Positions 1-7,440 of a stretch of DNA of 64,000 nt are shown here, piece after piece. A model generated the notes under the pieces. The model was not told the origin of the DNA. It saw only the letters and a list, made by a program, of their open reading frames with translations, and did no database searches. Within the stretch, counting starts at the first letter, position 1; each line of letters begins with the position of its first letter. The DNA is from Brevibacillus borstelensis (GTDB lineage: Bacteria; Bacillota; Bacilli; Brevibacillales; Brevibacillaceae). The stretch lies in NCBI RefSeq assembly GCF_003710865.1, contig NZ_RHHO01000011.1:246158-310157 (forward strand). The letters are read 5' to 3'. The position numbers and the translations under genes were made by a program.

Positions 1-153
1 AATATGGCGTGCAGTTGTGACATTTCTTGCACCCGACGCCACCTCCTTGCAGGTGATTTGTTTCATTATAACGTTGGAAAAATAAACCGGGCAACCTTTA
101 TCTGCATGTATCTCCTAGTTTGTGTCAGTCTGAAAAACTTATCATGGAGAGTA

Positions 154-210
154 TTGTCAAAGCTAAATGGGAATGATAATATTTATCAATAAGAGTGATA
201 TTCATTATCA
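154..210 (+). promoter_or_regulatory. Sigma-A-type promoter with two Fur-box-like dyads
   Basis: TTGTCA (154-159), a 17-bp spacer and TAATAT (177-182) form a plausible promoter for the DUF2325 gene. Two 15-bp dyads fit the Bacillus Fur box TGATAATNATTATCA with one mismatch each: 174-188 (TGATAATATTTATCA), overlapping the -10, and 196-210 (TGATATTCATTATCA), at the start of transcription. Binding there would block RNA polymerase, so iron-responsive repression is inferred. The site could also serve a divergent gene left of the window. Confidence 0.6.
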
Positions 211-274
211 ATTAGAAATGAAAGCCATAGATATACACAACAAAAGTCGATAAACCAGGTTAGGAGGAAAAAAC

Positions 275-556
275 ATGTCATCTATTCTCGTCATTGGCGG
301 AGACCGCCTCGGAAATATTGTAGACTTTTTGGAGGAGCAGGGTTTTACCAATATTCATCATGTGACGGGGCGGAAAAACTCCCAGACCGGCGTAAAAATC
401 CCTACTGGCATTCACATGATTTTGGTGCTGACGGATTTCGTCAACCACAATCTGGCCAAGACCGTAAAAAGTCAGGCAAAGGACAGGGAGCTGCCGATTC
501 TCTTTTGCAAACGTTCCTGCTCGGCGATCGCGAAGGCTTTGGTTCAGGGAGCATAA
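275..556 (+). CDS. DUF2325 domain protein
   Basis: The 93-residue product is a single DUF2325 domain, a small Rossmann-like fold with no settled function. It opens with a beta strand and glycine turn (SILVIGGDRLGNI), followed by GRK and a hydrophobic strand (MILVLTDFVNHNL) typical of the family. Two cysteines lie near the end (FCKRSC). AGGAGG at 262-267 supports the ATG at 275. Upstream is a promoter with two Fur-box-like dyads, suggesting induction under iron limitation. No partner gene is adjacent except a 48-residue ORF on the same strand. Family call is good; role unknown. Confidence 0.75.
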   Translation: MSSILVIGGDRLGNIVDFLEEQGFTNIHHVTGRKNSQTGVKIPTGIHMILVLTDFVNHNLAKTVKSQAKDRELPILFCKRSCSAIAKALVQGA

Positions 557-619
557 ATACATACCCCCCGCTGTGGAAAGACTACAGACTGATATGTACA
601 CCAAACGGGGGAATGAAAG

Positions 620-766
620 GTGAAGCAAAACAAGCTTGACGAATTGCCGATTGCCAAACTGTCCGAGCAGCAGCTTCAGCATCTGCGAGCAGCGGAAGAA
701 GAGATCACCAAAGAAGGCACAGATGTCTACCTGATCGCTTTTGAAAAACAGGCCCCGTCCCAGTGA
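620..766 (+). CDS. Small hypothetical protein, 48 aa
   Basis: A GTG-initiated frame with GGGGGA about eight bases upstream encodes 48 residues, largely helical and charged (QQLQHLRAAEEEITKEG), ending at TGA inside the left part of a terminator hairpin. It follows the DUF2325 gene by 63 bp on the same strand and is probably cotranscribed. No family recognised. The RBS, amphipathic composition and immediate terminator argue for a real small gene, but this is inference. Confidence 0.5.
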   Translation: MKQNKLDELPIAKLSEQQLQHLRAAEEEITKEGTDVYLIAFEKQAPSQ

Positions 767-780
767 CGGGGTTTTGCTTT
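753..780 (+). terminator. Rho-independent terminator
   Basis: CCCCGTC and GACGGGG form a 7-bp GC stem followed by TTTTGCTTT. It overlaps the stop codon of the 48-aa gene and would end the DUF2325 transcript. Confidence 0.75.
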
Positions 781-803
781 GAAATTGGCTCCGCCAGGCC
801 GAG

Positions 804-823
804 GGCTCCGACGGAACGGAGCC
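804..823 (-). terminator. Possible hairpin after the protease gene
   Basis: GGCTCCG and CGGAGCC flank a 6-base loop, 24 bases beyond the protease stop on the minus strand. There is no clear T-tract, so terminator function is uncertain. Confidence 0.3.
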
Positions 824-846
824 GGGGACTTGGCGGGACCTTTCCT

Positions 847-1107
847 CTAAAACACAAATTGATCCAACTGCTGTTTCAATGCATCGATTCCGATGGCAAA
901 TCCAAGGCATTGGCTGGACTGGATGATAAACGCGTTTAGCCCTACGACTTCTCCATTCAGATTGATCAAGGGACCTCCACTGTTGCCGGGATTGATGGCG
1001 GCATCGGTCTGGAAAATTTCGTCATACATTCGTTTGGCGACATGGAGACGGCGATTTTTTGCACTGATGATGCCCGCTGTGACGGAGTTTTCCAAACCGA
1101 GCGGTGA
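847..1107 (-). pseudogene. HtrA-like serine protease, 3' part of split gene
   Basis: This is the C-terminal 84 codons or so of a trypsin-like (S1C/HtrA) protease, from [10 protein letters not shown] through the nucleophile motif NPGNSGGPL to the end QFVF. The frame stays open to an ATG at 1206, but everything beyond about 1107 is element DNA, overlapping the recombinase 3' end, and has no protease homology. The other half lies at about 4483-4937 on the same strand. Joined through GCGGTGAACC the two give a continuous 237-codon protein with His88, Asp118 and Ser194 as the inferred triad. No PDZ domain follows, so this is a short, PDZ-less HtrA relative. As it stands the half lacks His and Asp and cannot be an active protease. 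Confidence 0.85.
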
Positions 1108-1110
1108 ACC
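1101..1110. repeat. Left attachment core (attL), GCGGTGAACC
   Basis: The 10-bp sequence is repeated directly at 4478-4487. It lies at the point where protease homology stops. The flanks differ on both sides of each copy, as expected for attL and attR left by a site-specific serine recombinase. Confidence 0.85.
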
Positions 1111-1142
1111 GTCTGTTCCTGTAGGAGCAAACATCTTTGCCG

Positions 1143-2591
1143 TTACCGGTAAAAAATGGCCCGCACTTTCACCGTACGCTGCTTCTTTTTTCCTTGGGTC
1201 GTCCAAGCCTCTGCCTCCACTCGCTCCAACAACAGCAGGGCCAAATGCCGGCGTTCTTCACGCGCAGCCTGCTGCCATATCCATTTCCAATCTGTCCATT
1301 GCCGCCAGTCGATTGCTCCGGGAGCAAAGAAAGCCTCATTTCCACCCGAAGACATCTCCTGCTCCAACCGCCTCAAGTCCTGCTGCCTTGCTGCGAGCTC
1401 CTCCAGCGTAATCACGCCTGCCTCATACGCTTTCATCCAGCGCTGCCGTTTTTTGGTAATCTGCTTGCGATCATCGGCAGCCGCTGTAGAGGACCTGCAC
1501 CTCTCCTGAACGATGCGGCGAAAGACCGAGCCCATTTCCTCTTGTGCAGAAGAAAGCTGCCCAAGCACCTCGTCCTCCAGCCGGTCTTCCCGGAGTGCAG
1601 GCGCCTGACAAATGCCGTTGGCTCTGTTTTTGCACAGGTAATAGATGTGACGATACCGCTTTCCGCCGCCTTTGCGGATATCTGCTGTTTTCCCGCGCAT
1701 CTCGGCTTTGCAGCGGGCACAGTATAACAAGCCGGAAAAAACAAACGGAGAGGAAAGGACTCTCGGATGCGTTCTCTGCCGCAGCCCCATCCGTTCCTGT
1801 ACCTTGAGGAACGTTTCCCGATCGACAATCGCCGGATGGGCGTCTTCAACCAGAATCCATTCGTCCCGCTTGTTCTGCTGTCCGCCAGCTTCCGCGTAGT
1901 TCCAGCGAAGCGCTCCGTAGTACACCGGATTGCGCAGCAGGCGAGTCACCGTGCTGCCGCTCCATTTTCCGCCATGCTTGCCCAAATGTCCGTCCCGATT
2001 GGCTTTCTCTGCAATCTGGCCGGGCGTATAACCGGAAAGGTATTGCTGATACATGCGGCTGACCACTTTGGCTTCCTCGGGATGGGGTATGAGCTGATGG
2101 TGATGCAGCATGTAGCCGTAGGGAGGAGGACCGCCCGGGCGTTTTCGTTCCCGCGCCATTTGCTCCATGCCCAATTTGACCCGCTCTCCGAGGTTTTCCC
2201 GCTCCCACTGGGCCAGGGCGGCTACCAGTGTGATAAACAGTCTGCCGATGGCTGTTGTCGTATCGTACACCTCTGTACAGCTTTTAAAGCGGACACCGTA
2301 TTTCTCAAAATCCTGAAGCAACCGGTACAAGTCGAGAACAGACCGGGTGAGCCGATCCAGCCGGTAGACCAGGACGACATCGATGCTTCCGGAACGAATG
2401 TCGCCGAGCATTCGCTGCAGGGCCGGCCTTTTCGTATCCTTGGCGCTGAAGCCCTCGTCAGCATAGATGTTGGAAAGCGTCCAGCCCTGCGAGCTGATGT
2501 AGGCAGTCAGCCGTTCTTTCTGAGCAGCCATGGAAAACCCGTCGGAAGCCTGTTCTTCCGTACTGACGCGAATGTACACAGCTGTCCTCAT
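1143..2591 (-). CDS. Large serine recombinase (element integrase)
   Basis: The 482-residue protein has the three-part plan of large serine integrases. The N-terminal resolvase domain carries the nucleophile Ser10 in YIRVSTEEQ and the arginine motif YRLDRLTR near residue 79. A recombinase domain follows (PYGYMLH, then [10 protein letters not shown]), and then a zinc ribbon (CARC near residue 300 and C...C about 40 residues later) with a coiled-coil-like C terminus. Family members cut both strands at a 2-bp core and are directional unless a directionality factor is present. The length is close to that of SpoIVCA-type sporulation recombinases. The start has GGGAGG at a good distance. Its 3' end is 33 bp from the left core, typical of an integrase next to its own att site. 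No obvious directionality factor lies nearby; the HxlR protein is the only small DNA-binding candidate. Confidence 0.93.
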   Translation of the reverse strand: MRTAVYIRVSTEEQASDGFSMAAQKERLTAYISSQGWTLSNIYADEGFSAKDTKRPALQRMLGDIRSGSIDVVLVYRLDRLTRSVLDLYRLLQDFEKYGVRFKSCTEVYDTTTAIGRLFITLVAALAQWERENLGERVKLGMEQMARERKRPGGPPPYGYMLHHHQLIPHPEEAKVVSRMYQQYLSGYTPGQIAEKANRDGHLGKHGGKWSGSTVTRLLRNPVYYGALRWNYAEAGGQQNKRDEWILVEDAHPAIVDRETFLKVQERMGLRQRTHPRVLSSPFVFSGLLYCARCKAEMRGKTADIRKGGGKRYRHIYYLCKNRANGICQAPALREDRLEDEVLGQLSSAQEEMGSVFRRIVQERCRSSTAAADDRKQITKKRQRWMKAYEAGVITLEELAARQQDLRRLEQEMSSGGNEAFFAPGAIDWRQWTDWKWIWQQAAREERRHLALLLLERVEAEAWTTQGKKKQRTVKVRAIFYR

Positions 2592-2679
2592 GGCATCAAC
2601 CTCCCGGATAACGGATTGCTAGAGTTTACAAGCAGGCCGGGTTTCCTATGCCTGGACAGCTGAAAGTTTTTGCCGGGGA

Positions 2680-2722
2680 AAATAAAAAGCCCGCTGCGAT
2701 TCGTGACGAAAACGCAGCAGGC
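2680..2722 (-). terminator. Rho-independent terminator of the hxlR-like gene
   Basis: On the minus strand GCCTGCTGCG and CGCAGCGGGC form a 10-bp stem followed by TTTTTATTTT. It separates the regulator from the recombinase, so the recombinase probably has its own promoter in the roughly 90 bp that follow. Confidence 0.8.
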
Positions 2723-2743
2723 GAGAGGGATCTGTTGGGGAGG

Positions 2744-3088
2744 CTACATCCACTTTTGCCCCCATTCGTGAATGGAGTCGATCACTGGCCGAAGATCCTT
2801 CCCCTTGTCGGTCAGCTCGTACTCGATACGGACGGGTATTTCCGGATACACTTTGCGTTCCAGAATGCCCTGCTCCTCCAATTCCTTCAATCGCTCGGAA
2901 AGCATTTTATCGCTCATGTGCGGAACCATTTCCCGGATATCCTTGAATCGGACAGCCCCGCGCAACAGCACGTTGATAATCAAACCGGTCCATCTCTTAC
3001 CGAGAATATTGATAGCTCCTTCGTATTTGGGGCACGTCTGTTCATTCCCAAATTCTTGACCCACGATGGTGTCACCTCTGTGGTACAT
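2744..3088 (-). CDS. HxlR-family transcriptional regulator
   Basis: A 114-residue winged-helix protein with the HxlR hallmarks: a conserved N-terminal cysteine (TCPKYEGAINILGKRW), then RFKDIREMVPHMSDKMLSER as the recognition region and the wing LTDKGKDL. HxlR proteins are homodimeric and often respond to electrophiles or redox signals through that cysteine. The frame is open to 3139, but AGAGGAAAACAAG places the start at 3088. A TGCTACAAT extended -10 lies just upstream. It is divergent from the ATP-grasp gene in the same element, so it may control that gene or the recombinase; this is inference. Confidence 0.85.
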   Translation of the reverse strand: MYHRGDTIVGQEFGNEQTCPKYEGAINILGKRWTGLIINVLLRGAVRFKDIREMVPHMSDKMLSERLKELEEQGILERKVYPEIPVRIEYELTDKGKDLRPVIDSIHEWGQKWM

Positions 3089-3256
3089 CTTGTTTTCCTC
3101 TTTATTGTAGCATATCAACTTGAATAAAGTAAGTAACACAATGAGACCTGGTGCCTATATTGTTTTGTCCAGAGTGTCCGGACTTATGCAAGCGCTGGCG
3201 ATAAAAAGGGCGATGGCCCGTTTCCAGCCCATGGGTCTCCACTTTTTTCATTTCAA

Positions 3257-3265
3257 CATAGACTA
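3257..3265 (+). promoter_or_regulatory. Sigma-K-like -10 (CATAGACTA), tentative
   Basis: CATAnnnTA is the mother-cell sigma-K -10 consensus and matches here, 16 bases before GGAGG of the ATP-grasp gene. The -35 is weak: an AC sits 14 bp upstream rather than 16-17. Spore-coat association of the family makes it worth noting, but the match could be chance. Confidence 0.25.
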
Positions 3266-3292
3266 TTCGAGAACATAGACGGAGGGTGGGTC

Positions 3293-4408
3293 TTGATGTC
3301 AAAAAAACCGGTAATCGGTATTCTTACGTGGAGAGAAGGGAAACGGTTTGGCGAGCCGGGATACTTGCGAAGGCTGGTGACGGCAGGAAAGCGAATGGGG
3401 GCAGAGACGTTCCTGTTTTCCCATCAGGATGTGAATACGGCTGAGAAAAAGATCAGGGGATTCGTTCCGGCAAAGGGAGGCGGGTGGGAAAGCCGCCTGT
3501 TTCCGTGGCCAGAGGTCGTCATTGACCGGTACCGAAAAAGGGAAGACGCGTACATGCGGCTGCGTCATGGCGGGGTGTTTCAGTTTGCCAACAGTCCGTT
3601 TGGAAAGAAATGGAGGGTGACTGAGCTTTTGGCCAAAGACGATCGGGTCAAAAGATGGATTCCCGAGACGTACGTGTACGCGAAAGGAAAAGTAAAGGCG
3701 ATGCTGGACCGCTATCCGATCGTCTATGTAAAACCGGGCAATGGGACAGGGGGACGCAGCATCGTCAAGATCTCGCAGGCAGGGAAACACTTCCTCATTC
3801 AGGGGAGAGATCGCCGGCTGCAAAGACGGAAGGCTAGCTTTGCGACCAGGGATGGCGTGGAGAGCTGGATTCAAAAGTGGGTGCGGGAGCAGCGGATTCG
3901 AGACGGGAACTTTCTCGTGCAGCAGGGGCTCGATCTTTCGCTGGTGCCGGGCCGCGTCGCTGATGTACGCCTTTTGATCCAAAAAAACAGCGCTGGAGAG
4001 TGGGAGGTGACTGGCTCTGGAGTACGCCTCGGGGAGACGGGCAGCTCCATTTCCAATCTGCACGGAGGGGGGAAGGCCATTTCATTCCAGTCGTTCGTGG
4101 GCAAGCGGTTCGGTCCGGAGCGGACAAAGCTTATCCAGCAGGAGTGCCACCGGATGGCCCACGAGATAGCGTCTGTCCTGGAGGAAAAATTTGGGCGGAT
4201 GATGGAGTTTGGTCTGGACGTAGGGGTGGATGTAGCCGGAAGAGTCTGGTTGATCGAAGTAAACCCCAAGCCGGGCCGGGAAATCTTCAGGCAGATGGGG
4301 GATACGCGCACGTATGAAGAAGCGATCGCCCGCCCCGTCTCCTTTGCGCTTCATCTGATCAACTCCGGACAGGTGCAGACGAAAGGCGGTCGAAAAACGG
4401 GGGCTTGA
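3293..4408 (+). CDS. YheC/YheD-family ATP-grasp, spore-coat-associated
   Basis: A 371-residue ATP-grasp protein of the YheC/YheD family, whose Bacillus members are annotated as endospore coat-associated. The N terminus has VIGILTWREG. The middle carries the nucleotide-binding YVKPGNGTGGRSI, and the C terminus has the metal-binding EVNPKPGREI. The substrate is unknown. TTG at 3293 and ATG at 3296 are both possible behind GGAGG. It is the only non-regulatory cargo of the 3.4-kb element and lies divergent from the HxlR gene, ending 70 bp from the right core. A coat protein gene as cargo fits an element active in sporulation, but that link is inferred. Confidence 0.87.
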   Translation: MMSKKPVIGILTWREGKRFGEPGYLRRLVTAGKRMGAETFLFSHQDVNTAEKKIRGFVPAKGGGWESRLFPWPEVVIDRYRKREDAYMRLRHGGVFQFANSPFGKKWRVTELLAKDDRVKRWIPETYVYAKGKVKAMLDRYPIVYVKPGNGTGGRSIVKISQAGKHFLIQGRDRRLQRRKASFATRDGVESWIQKWVREQRIRDGNFLVQQGLDLSLVPGRVADVRLLIQKNSAGEWEVTGSGVRLGETGSSISNLHGGGKAISFQSFVGKRFGPERTKLIQQECHRMAHEIASVLEEKFGRMMEFGLDVGVDVAGRVWLIEVNPKPGREIFRQMGDTRTYEEAIARPVSFALHLINSGQVQTKGGRKTGA

Positions 4409-4937
4409 AGAGGCGGGAGCCAAACCCGGAACGAAGCGGTGGAGACCCCCCATGACGGTTTGCCGCTATAGCAACAGGCGGTGAACCAATGCTGATGACC
4501 CATTCACCTACTTTTGTCTCCGAAGAGTCACCGAGCCGCAATGGATGCAGCTTGCAATCCGCATCAATCTTGATAACAGCATAATCGCGGACGCGATCAG
4601 CCAGTACCCGCTTCGCCTCAAAGACACGCCCATTGTATAGTTTGACAAGGATGGTGCGCGATTTTCCGATGACGTGTTCGCTGGTCAGGATATACCCTTT
4701 GGGATGAAAGAGAAAGCCGGAACCGTAACTCCGCTCGGAAGCAAAGGGCGGATCATCGGAGACCAGACTGCGAATCAGGTCTTCTACGTTGTTGGTCTGA
4801 TGATTATCTTCTGTGACGATGGAAACAACGCCGTCCCTTACCCGTTCGATAATGGGAACGAAGAAGTTGAAGGGGTGCAAACTGTTGCTCGCGGGGTATT
4901 TGGCTCTGGCATAGTTGTTCCACTTTTTACTTTTCAC
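4359..4937 (-). CDS. HtrA-like serine protease, 5' part of split gene
   Basis: This frame encodes the N-terminal 153 residues of the protease, then about 39 residues of element-derived sequence before a stop. GTG at 4937 is supported by GGGGGAGAG eight bases upstream. Seen in order: YGSGFLFHPKGYILTSEHVIG with the catalytic His88, DYAVIKID with Asp118, and GEWVISIGSP, where homology stops at the core GCGGTGAACC. There is no signal peptide or membrane segment, so the restored enzyme would be cytoplasmic, unlike classical HtrA. The truncated product lacks the nucleophile Ser, found at 847-1107. It is divergent from the padR gene. Confidence 0.85.
   Translation of the reverse strand: MKSKKWNNYARAKYPASNSLHPFNFFVPIIERVRDGVVSIVTEDNHQTNNVEDLIRSLVSDDPPFASERSYGSGFLFHPKGYILTSEHVIGKSRTILVKLYNGRVFEAKRVLADRVRDYAVIKIDADCKLHPLRLGDSSETKVGEWVISIGSPPVAIAANRHGGSPPLRSGFGSRLFKPPFFDRLSSAPVRS
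4478..4487. repeat. Right attachment core (attR), GCGGTGAACC
   Basis: Second copy of the 10-bp core, 3,377 bp from the first. The outer flank continues the protease frame (ISIGSP, minus strand). The inner flank carries one arm of the attP dyad. Confidence 0.85.
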
Positions 4938-5021
4938 GTCTCTCTCCCCCTAAAGCAGATAGGTATGTATCATCTTATGGCGAGTGCGGAGGTATGGGAC
5001 GCCCAAATATAATCAGTGGGA

Positions 5022-5046
5022 TATATCAATATTTTTAATTGATATA
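5022..5046. promoter_or_regulatory. AT-rich inverted repeat, candidate PadR operator
   Basis: TATATCAAT and ATTGATATA are perfect 9-bp arms around a 7-bp spacer, in the divergent region between the protease 5' end and padR. PadR proteins bind AT-rich dyads and often autoregulate. The site is 167 bp from the padR start and 85 bp from the protease start, so either could be the target. Confidence 0.45.
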
Positions 5047-5212
5047 ATAAAGAATTAGCATTGGTATATTTATAAAGGAACACTTATAATTGGGTAAAGA
5101 ATATTTCGAACAATACAAGCGATTTCGCAATATACGGAAACCTTCGTTTCCAGAATTGACGATTTCGCGGCGGAAACATGGAGATGCTTAGGGTATTGGA
5201 GGATGTAGAGAG

Positions 5213-5749
5213 ATGGACGTAAAAACAATCATACTCGGTTTTCTGAATTATGGTGAAATGAGCGGCTATGACATAAAGCAGGCTTTTTCAAGCAGCATCG
5301 GCTTTTTCTACGATGCCAGCTTCGGCGCGATCTATCCGGCTCTGCGCAAGCTGGAGGAAGAGGGCTATGTGACCAAGCAGGAAATCATTCAATCGGGCAA
5401 GCCGAACAAGATTTTGTACCGGATTACAGAAGCGGGCAAGGCGACATTCAACCAGGAGATTCAGTCTGCAATTTTGCCGCCCGTTCTTCGTTCCGATATG
5501 CTGGTAAAAATTTTCTTCGGAAACAGCCGCACCGAGGCAGAGCAGAAAGAGCTGATGGAGAGCTGTCTGGAGCTTCAGCATAACATGCTGAAGCAAAGCC
5601 GGGACTCGTACGCGAAATTGCAGGACACTTTTGACGATTATCAAAAGTTTTGTTGGGAATATACGATTCATCACCTGGAAATGACGATTTCTTTCCTGGA
5701 AGAAAAAATGCCGGCTCTATTGAAAAAGGAGCATGCGTACATGGCTTAA
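5213..5749 (+). CDS. PadR-family transcriptional regulator
   Basis: The 178-residue protein has an N-terminal PadR winged helix (residues 1-75: ILGFLNYGEMSGYDIKQAF, FGAIYPALRKLEEEGYV, with a wing around KPNKILYRIT) and a C-terminal helical dimerisation domain of the Vir_act_alpha_C type (about 90-170). PadR proteins repress genes for stress, phenolic acid or drug response on ligand binding. GGAGG ten bases upstream supports the ATG. A shared terminator follows. Its target is not evident; the divergent split protease and its own promoter are the closest candidates. Confidence 0.88.
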   Translation: MDVKTIILGFLNYGEMSGYDIKQAFSSSIGFFYDASFGAIYPALRKLEEEGYVTKQEIIQSGKPNKILYRITEAGKATFNQEIQSAILPPVLRSDMLVKIFFGNSRTEAEQKELMESCLELQHNMLKQSRDSYAKLQDTFDDYQKFCWEYTIHHLEMTISFLEEKMPALLKKEHAYMA

Positions 5750-5802
5750 AAGCCAGGAACCCAAGTGAAGGACCCCCAATGATGCGTGCTCAGAACAAAT
5801 AA

Positions 5803-5840
5803 AAAAAGCGAAAGGGCCGTATAGACGCCTTTCGCTTTTT
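5803..5840. terminator. Bidirectional terminator
   Basis: AAAAAGCGAAAGG and CCTTTCGCTTTTT form a 13-bp stem with A and T tracts on both sides. It serves padR (plus) and the aminopeptidase gene (minus), which converge here. Confidence 0.85.
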
Positions 5841-5846
5841 CGTGTT

Positions 5847-6959
5847 TTATTTCAGGTTTTCCGGATTGAGGCACTCCAGCTCAGGTACGACAAAACGGCC
5901 GTCCTTGCGAATCAGGCGGTCATCAAACCAGATTTCACCGCCACCCCACTCAGGGCGTTGGATGCAGACCAGATCCCAGTGAATGGAGGACTTGTTGCCG
6001 TTAAACGCTTCGTCATAGGCTTGACCCGGCGTAAAGTGGAAGCTGCCGTCGATTTTTTCGTCAAACAGGATGTCCTTCATCGGATTTTGGATATAAGGAT
6101 TGACGCCAATGGCAAATTCCCCGATGAAACGGGCGCCCTCGTCTGTGTCGAATACTTCGTTGATCTTTTTCGTATCGTTGGCGGTCGCTTCGACGATTTT
6201 GCCATCCTTGAAGGTCAGCTTGATATTGTCGTATGTAAAGCCTTGGTAAGGAGACGGCGTATTGTAGGAGATGACGCCGTTGACAGAGTCGCGAACAGGT
6301 GCGGTAAACACTTCCCCGTCCGGAATATTGGCTTCCCCGGCGCATTTGATCGCAGGAATGCCTTTGATGGAAAAGCTCAGATCGGTGCCAGGACCTACGA
6401 TGCGGACCTTGTCGGTTTTCTCCATCAGTTCGACGAGGCTGTCCATCGCCTTATCCATTTTTCCGTAATCCAGCGTGCAGACATCGAAATAGAAATCTTC
6501 AAAGGCTGCCGTGCTCATGTTGGCCAACTGGGCCATCGAAGCGTTCGGGTAGCGGAGGACGACCCATTTTGTTTCAGGAACACGCACATCCAGTACCGGG
6601 CGCGTGTGCAGTCTGGAACTCAACTGGATCTTGTCGCCGGGAACATCAGCGTATTCATTGATGTTGTCGCCGCCGCGAATGCCGATGTAGACGTCCATCT
6701 TCTTCATGAAGGACACGTCAGCCTCGCGCATGATTTCCAGTTGCTTTTCATTGGTGTGAAGAAGCAGTTCACGCTGAATCGTAGGATCGATCAGCTGTAC
6801 GAAAGGATTGCCTCCTGCTGCATACACTTCCCTGATGACGGCGCGAGTCAGTTCGGAAACAGAACCGACGGCATAGATGAGAACGTTTTCACCGCTTTGT
6901 ACGCGGGTCGAGTAATTGACCAGAACATTGGCCAGTTTTTCCAAACGGGGATCTTTCAT
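5847..6959 (-). CDS. M29-family leucyl aminopeptidase (thermophilic type)
   Basis: The 370-residue protein matches the M29 metallo-aminopeptidases (AmpS/AmpT/PepS). It begins DPRLEKLANVLVNYS and carries the family segments IPDGEVFTAPV and FIGEFAIGVNP, with C-terminal metal ligands in SSIHWDL and GGGEIWFDD. These enzymes use two metal ions, typically Co or Zn, to remove N-terminal residues from peptides in the cytoplasm. The frame extends to 7007, but the ATG at 6959 starts the conserved region and has GAGGT upstream. It is monocistronic and ends at the terminator shared with padR. Confidence 0.9.
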   Translation of the reverse strand: MKDPRLEKLANVLVNYSTRVQSGENVLIYAVGSVSELTRAVIREVYAAGGNPFVQLIDPTIQRELLLHTNEKQLEIMREADVSFMKKMDVYIGIRGGDNINEYADVPGDKIQLSSRLHTRPVLDVRVPETKWVVLRYPNASMAQLANMSTAAFEDFYFDVCTLDYGKMDKAMDSLVELMEKTDKVRIVGPGTDLSFSIKGIPAIKCAGEANIPDGEVFTAPVRDSVNGVISYNTPSPYQGFTYDNIKLTFKDGKIVEATANDTKKINEVFDTDEGARFIGEFAIGVNPYIQNPMKDILFDEKIDGSFHFTPGQAYDEAFNGNKSSIHWDLVCIQRPEWGGGEIWFDDRLIRKDGRFVVPELECLNPENLK

Positions 6960-7183
6960 GGGTGAGTGTACCTCGCTTTCAGTAGCGTTCATACAGTATT
7001 GTAACATGAGAAAATCTGGCTTTGCCAGAAACCGCTATGCAAGCGATAAAAAATTTTTTTCTAACTCGTGAAGAAAAGAAAAAAGCTACCCGTCGACAGG
7101 GCAGCATGCGTATGAAACGCGCTATTCAGGATCCGGTCCTAATATATATGCAATCATTGGCCCTTATGTTCCACTAGTGCTGA

Positions 7184-7279
7184 TTAATTGTCACAAGAGC
7201 AGCCGACAATTACCAACAGGATAAACAGGATCAACACCAGAGTGAAGTCGTCAAGGTTGCCGTTAAAGATGCTACTCAT
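7184..7279 (-). CDS. YjcZ-like small sporulation membrane peptide, 31 aa
   Basis: A 31-codon gene behind a near-perfect AAAGGAGG. The product has a short polar start (MSSIFNGNLDDF), one hydrophobic helix (LVLILFILLVIVG) and a cysteine-bearing tail, the pattern of the YjcZ/YjcZ-like sporulation peptides. A paralogue lies at 46006-46104 with the same N-terminal MSS, the same LVLFILLxIVGCS core and 16 identical bases upstream (CAAACAAAGGAGGATG). Function is unknown; expression in sporulation is known for relatives only. Confidence 0.7.
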   Translation of the reverse strand: MSSIFNGNLDDFTLVLILFILLVIVGCSCDN

Positions 7280-7440
7280 TAAACATCCTCCTTTGTTTGT
7301 TAAGCGTCAGTGCTTACATCCATAACATATGGGTTTTCGCACAATGCCGTAACAAGGGCAAACGCCCATTTTTCCGAAGTATATTATTCTGAAAACATGG
7401 AAAAGCTAGAGGATACGAAAGTACGACGCGAAACGAAAGG

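Larger units (their letters stand above)
1106..4483. mobile_element. 3,377-bp serine-recombinase element inside a protease gene
   Basis: The two core copies are 3,377 bp apart. Joining the outer flanks gives codons [17 protein letters not shown], in frame and matching the HtrA fold, so excision restores the gene exactly. Joining the inner flanks gives an attP-like site: arms AACAGGCGGT and ACCGTCTGTT flank GA, and symmetry extends outward (16 of 21 positions per half). Contents are a large serine recombinase ending 33 bp from the left core, an HxlR regulator and a YheC/YheD-like ATP-grasp protein. There are no phage structural genes, replication genes or conjugation genes. Known analogues are skin in sigK and SPbeta in spsM, which a recombinase excises in the mother cell. 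Whether this element excises is unknown. Confidence 0.87.

Noticed and set aside
4..192. 62-codon frame at the left edge
   Set aside because: No RBS or family; it overlaps a promoter with Fur-box-like sites.
1137..1206. Extension of the protease C-terminal frame to an ATG at 1206
   Set aside because: The sequence beyond 1107 is element DNA overlapping the recombinase 3' end and has no protease similarity; the frame is open by chance.
1101..4487. Assembly join or chimera as the cause of the split protease
   Set aside because: A shared core, a dyad attP, a complete recombinase and exact frame restoration are all expected of real integration and unlikely from a misjoin.
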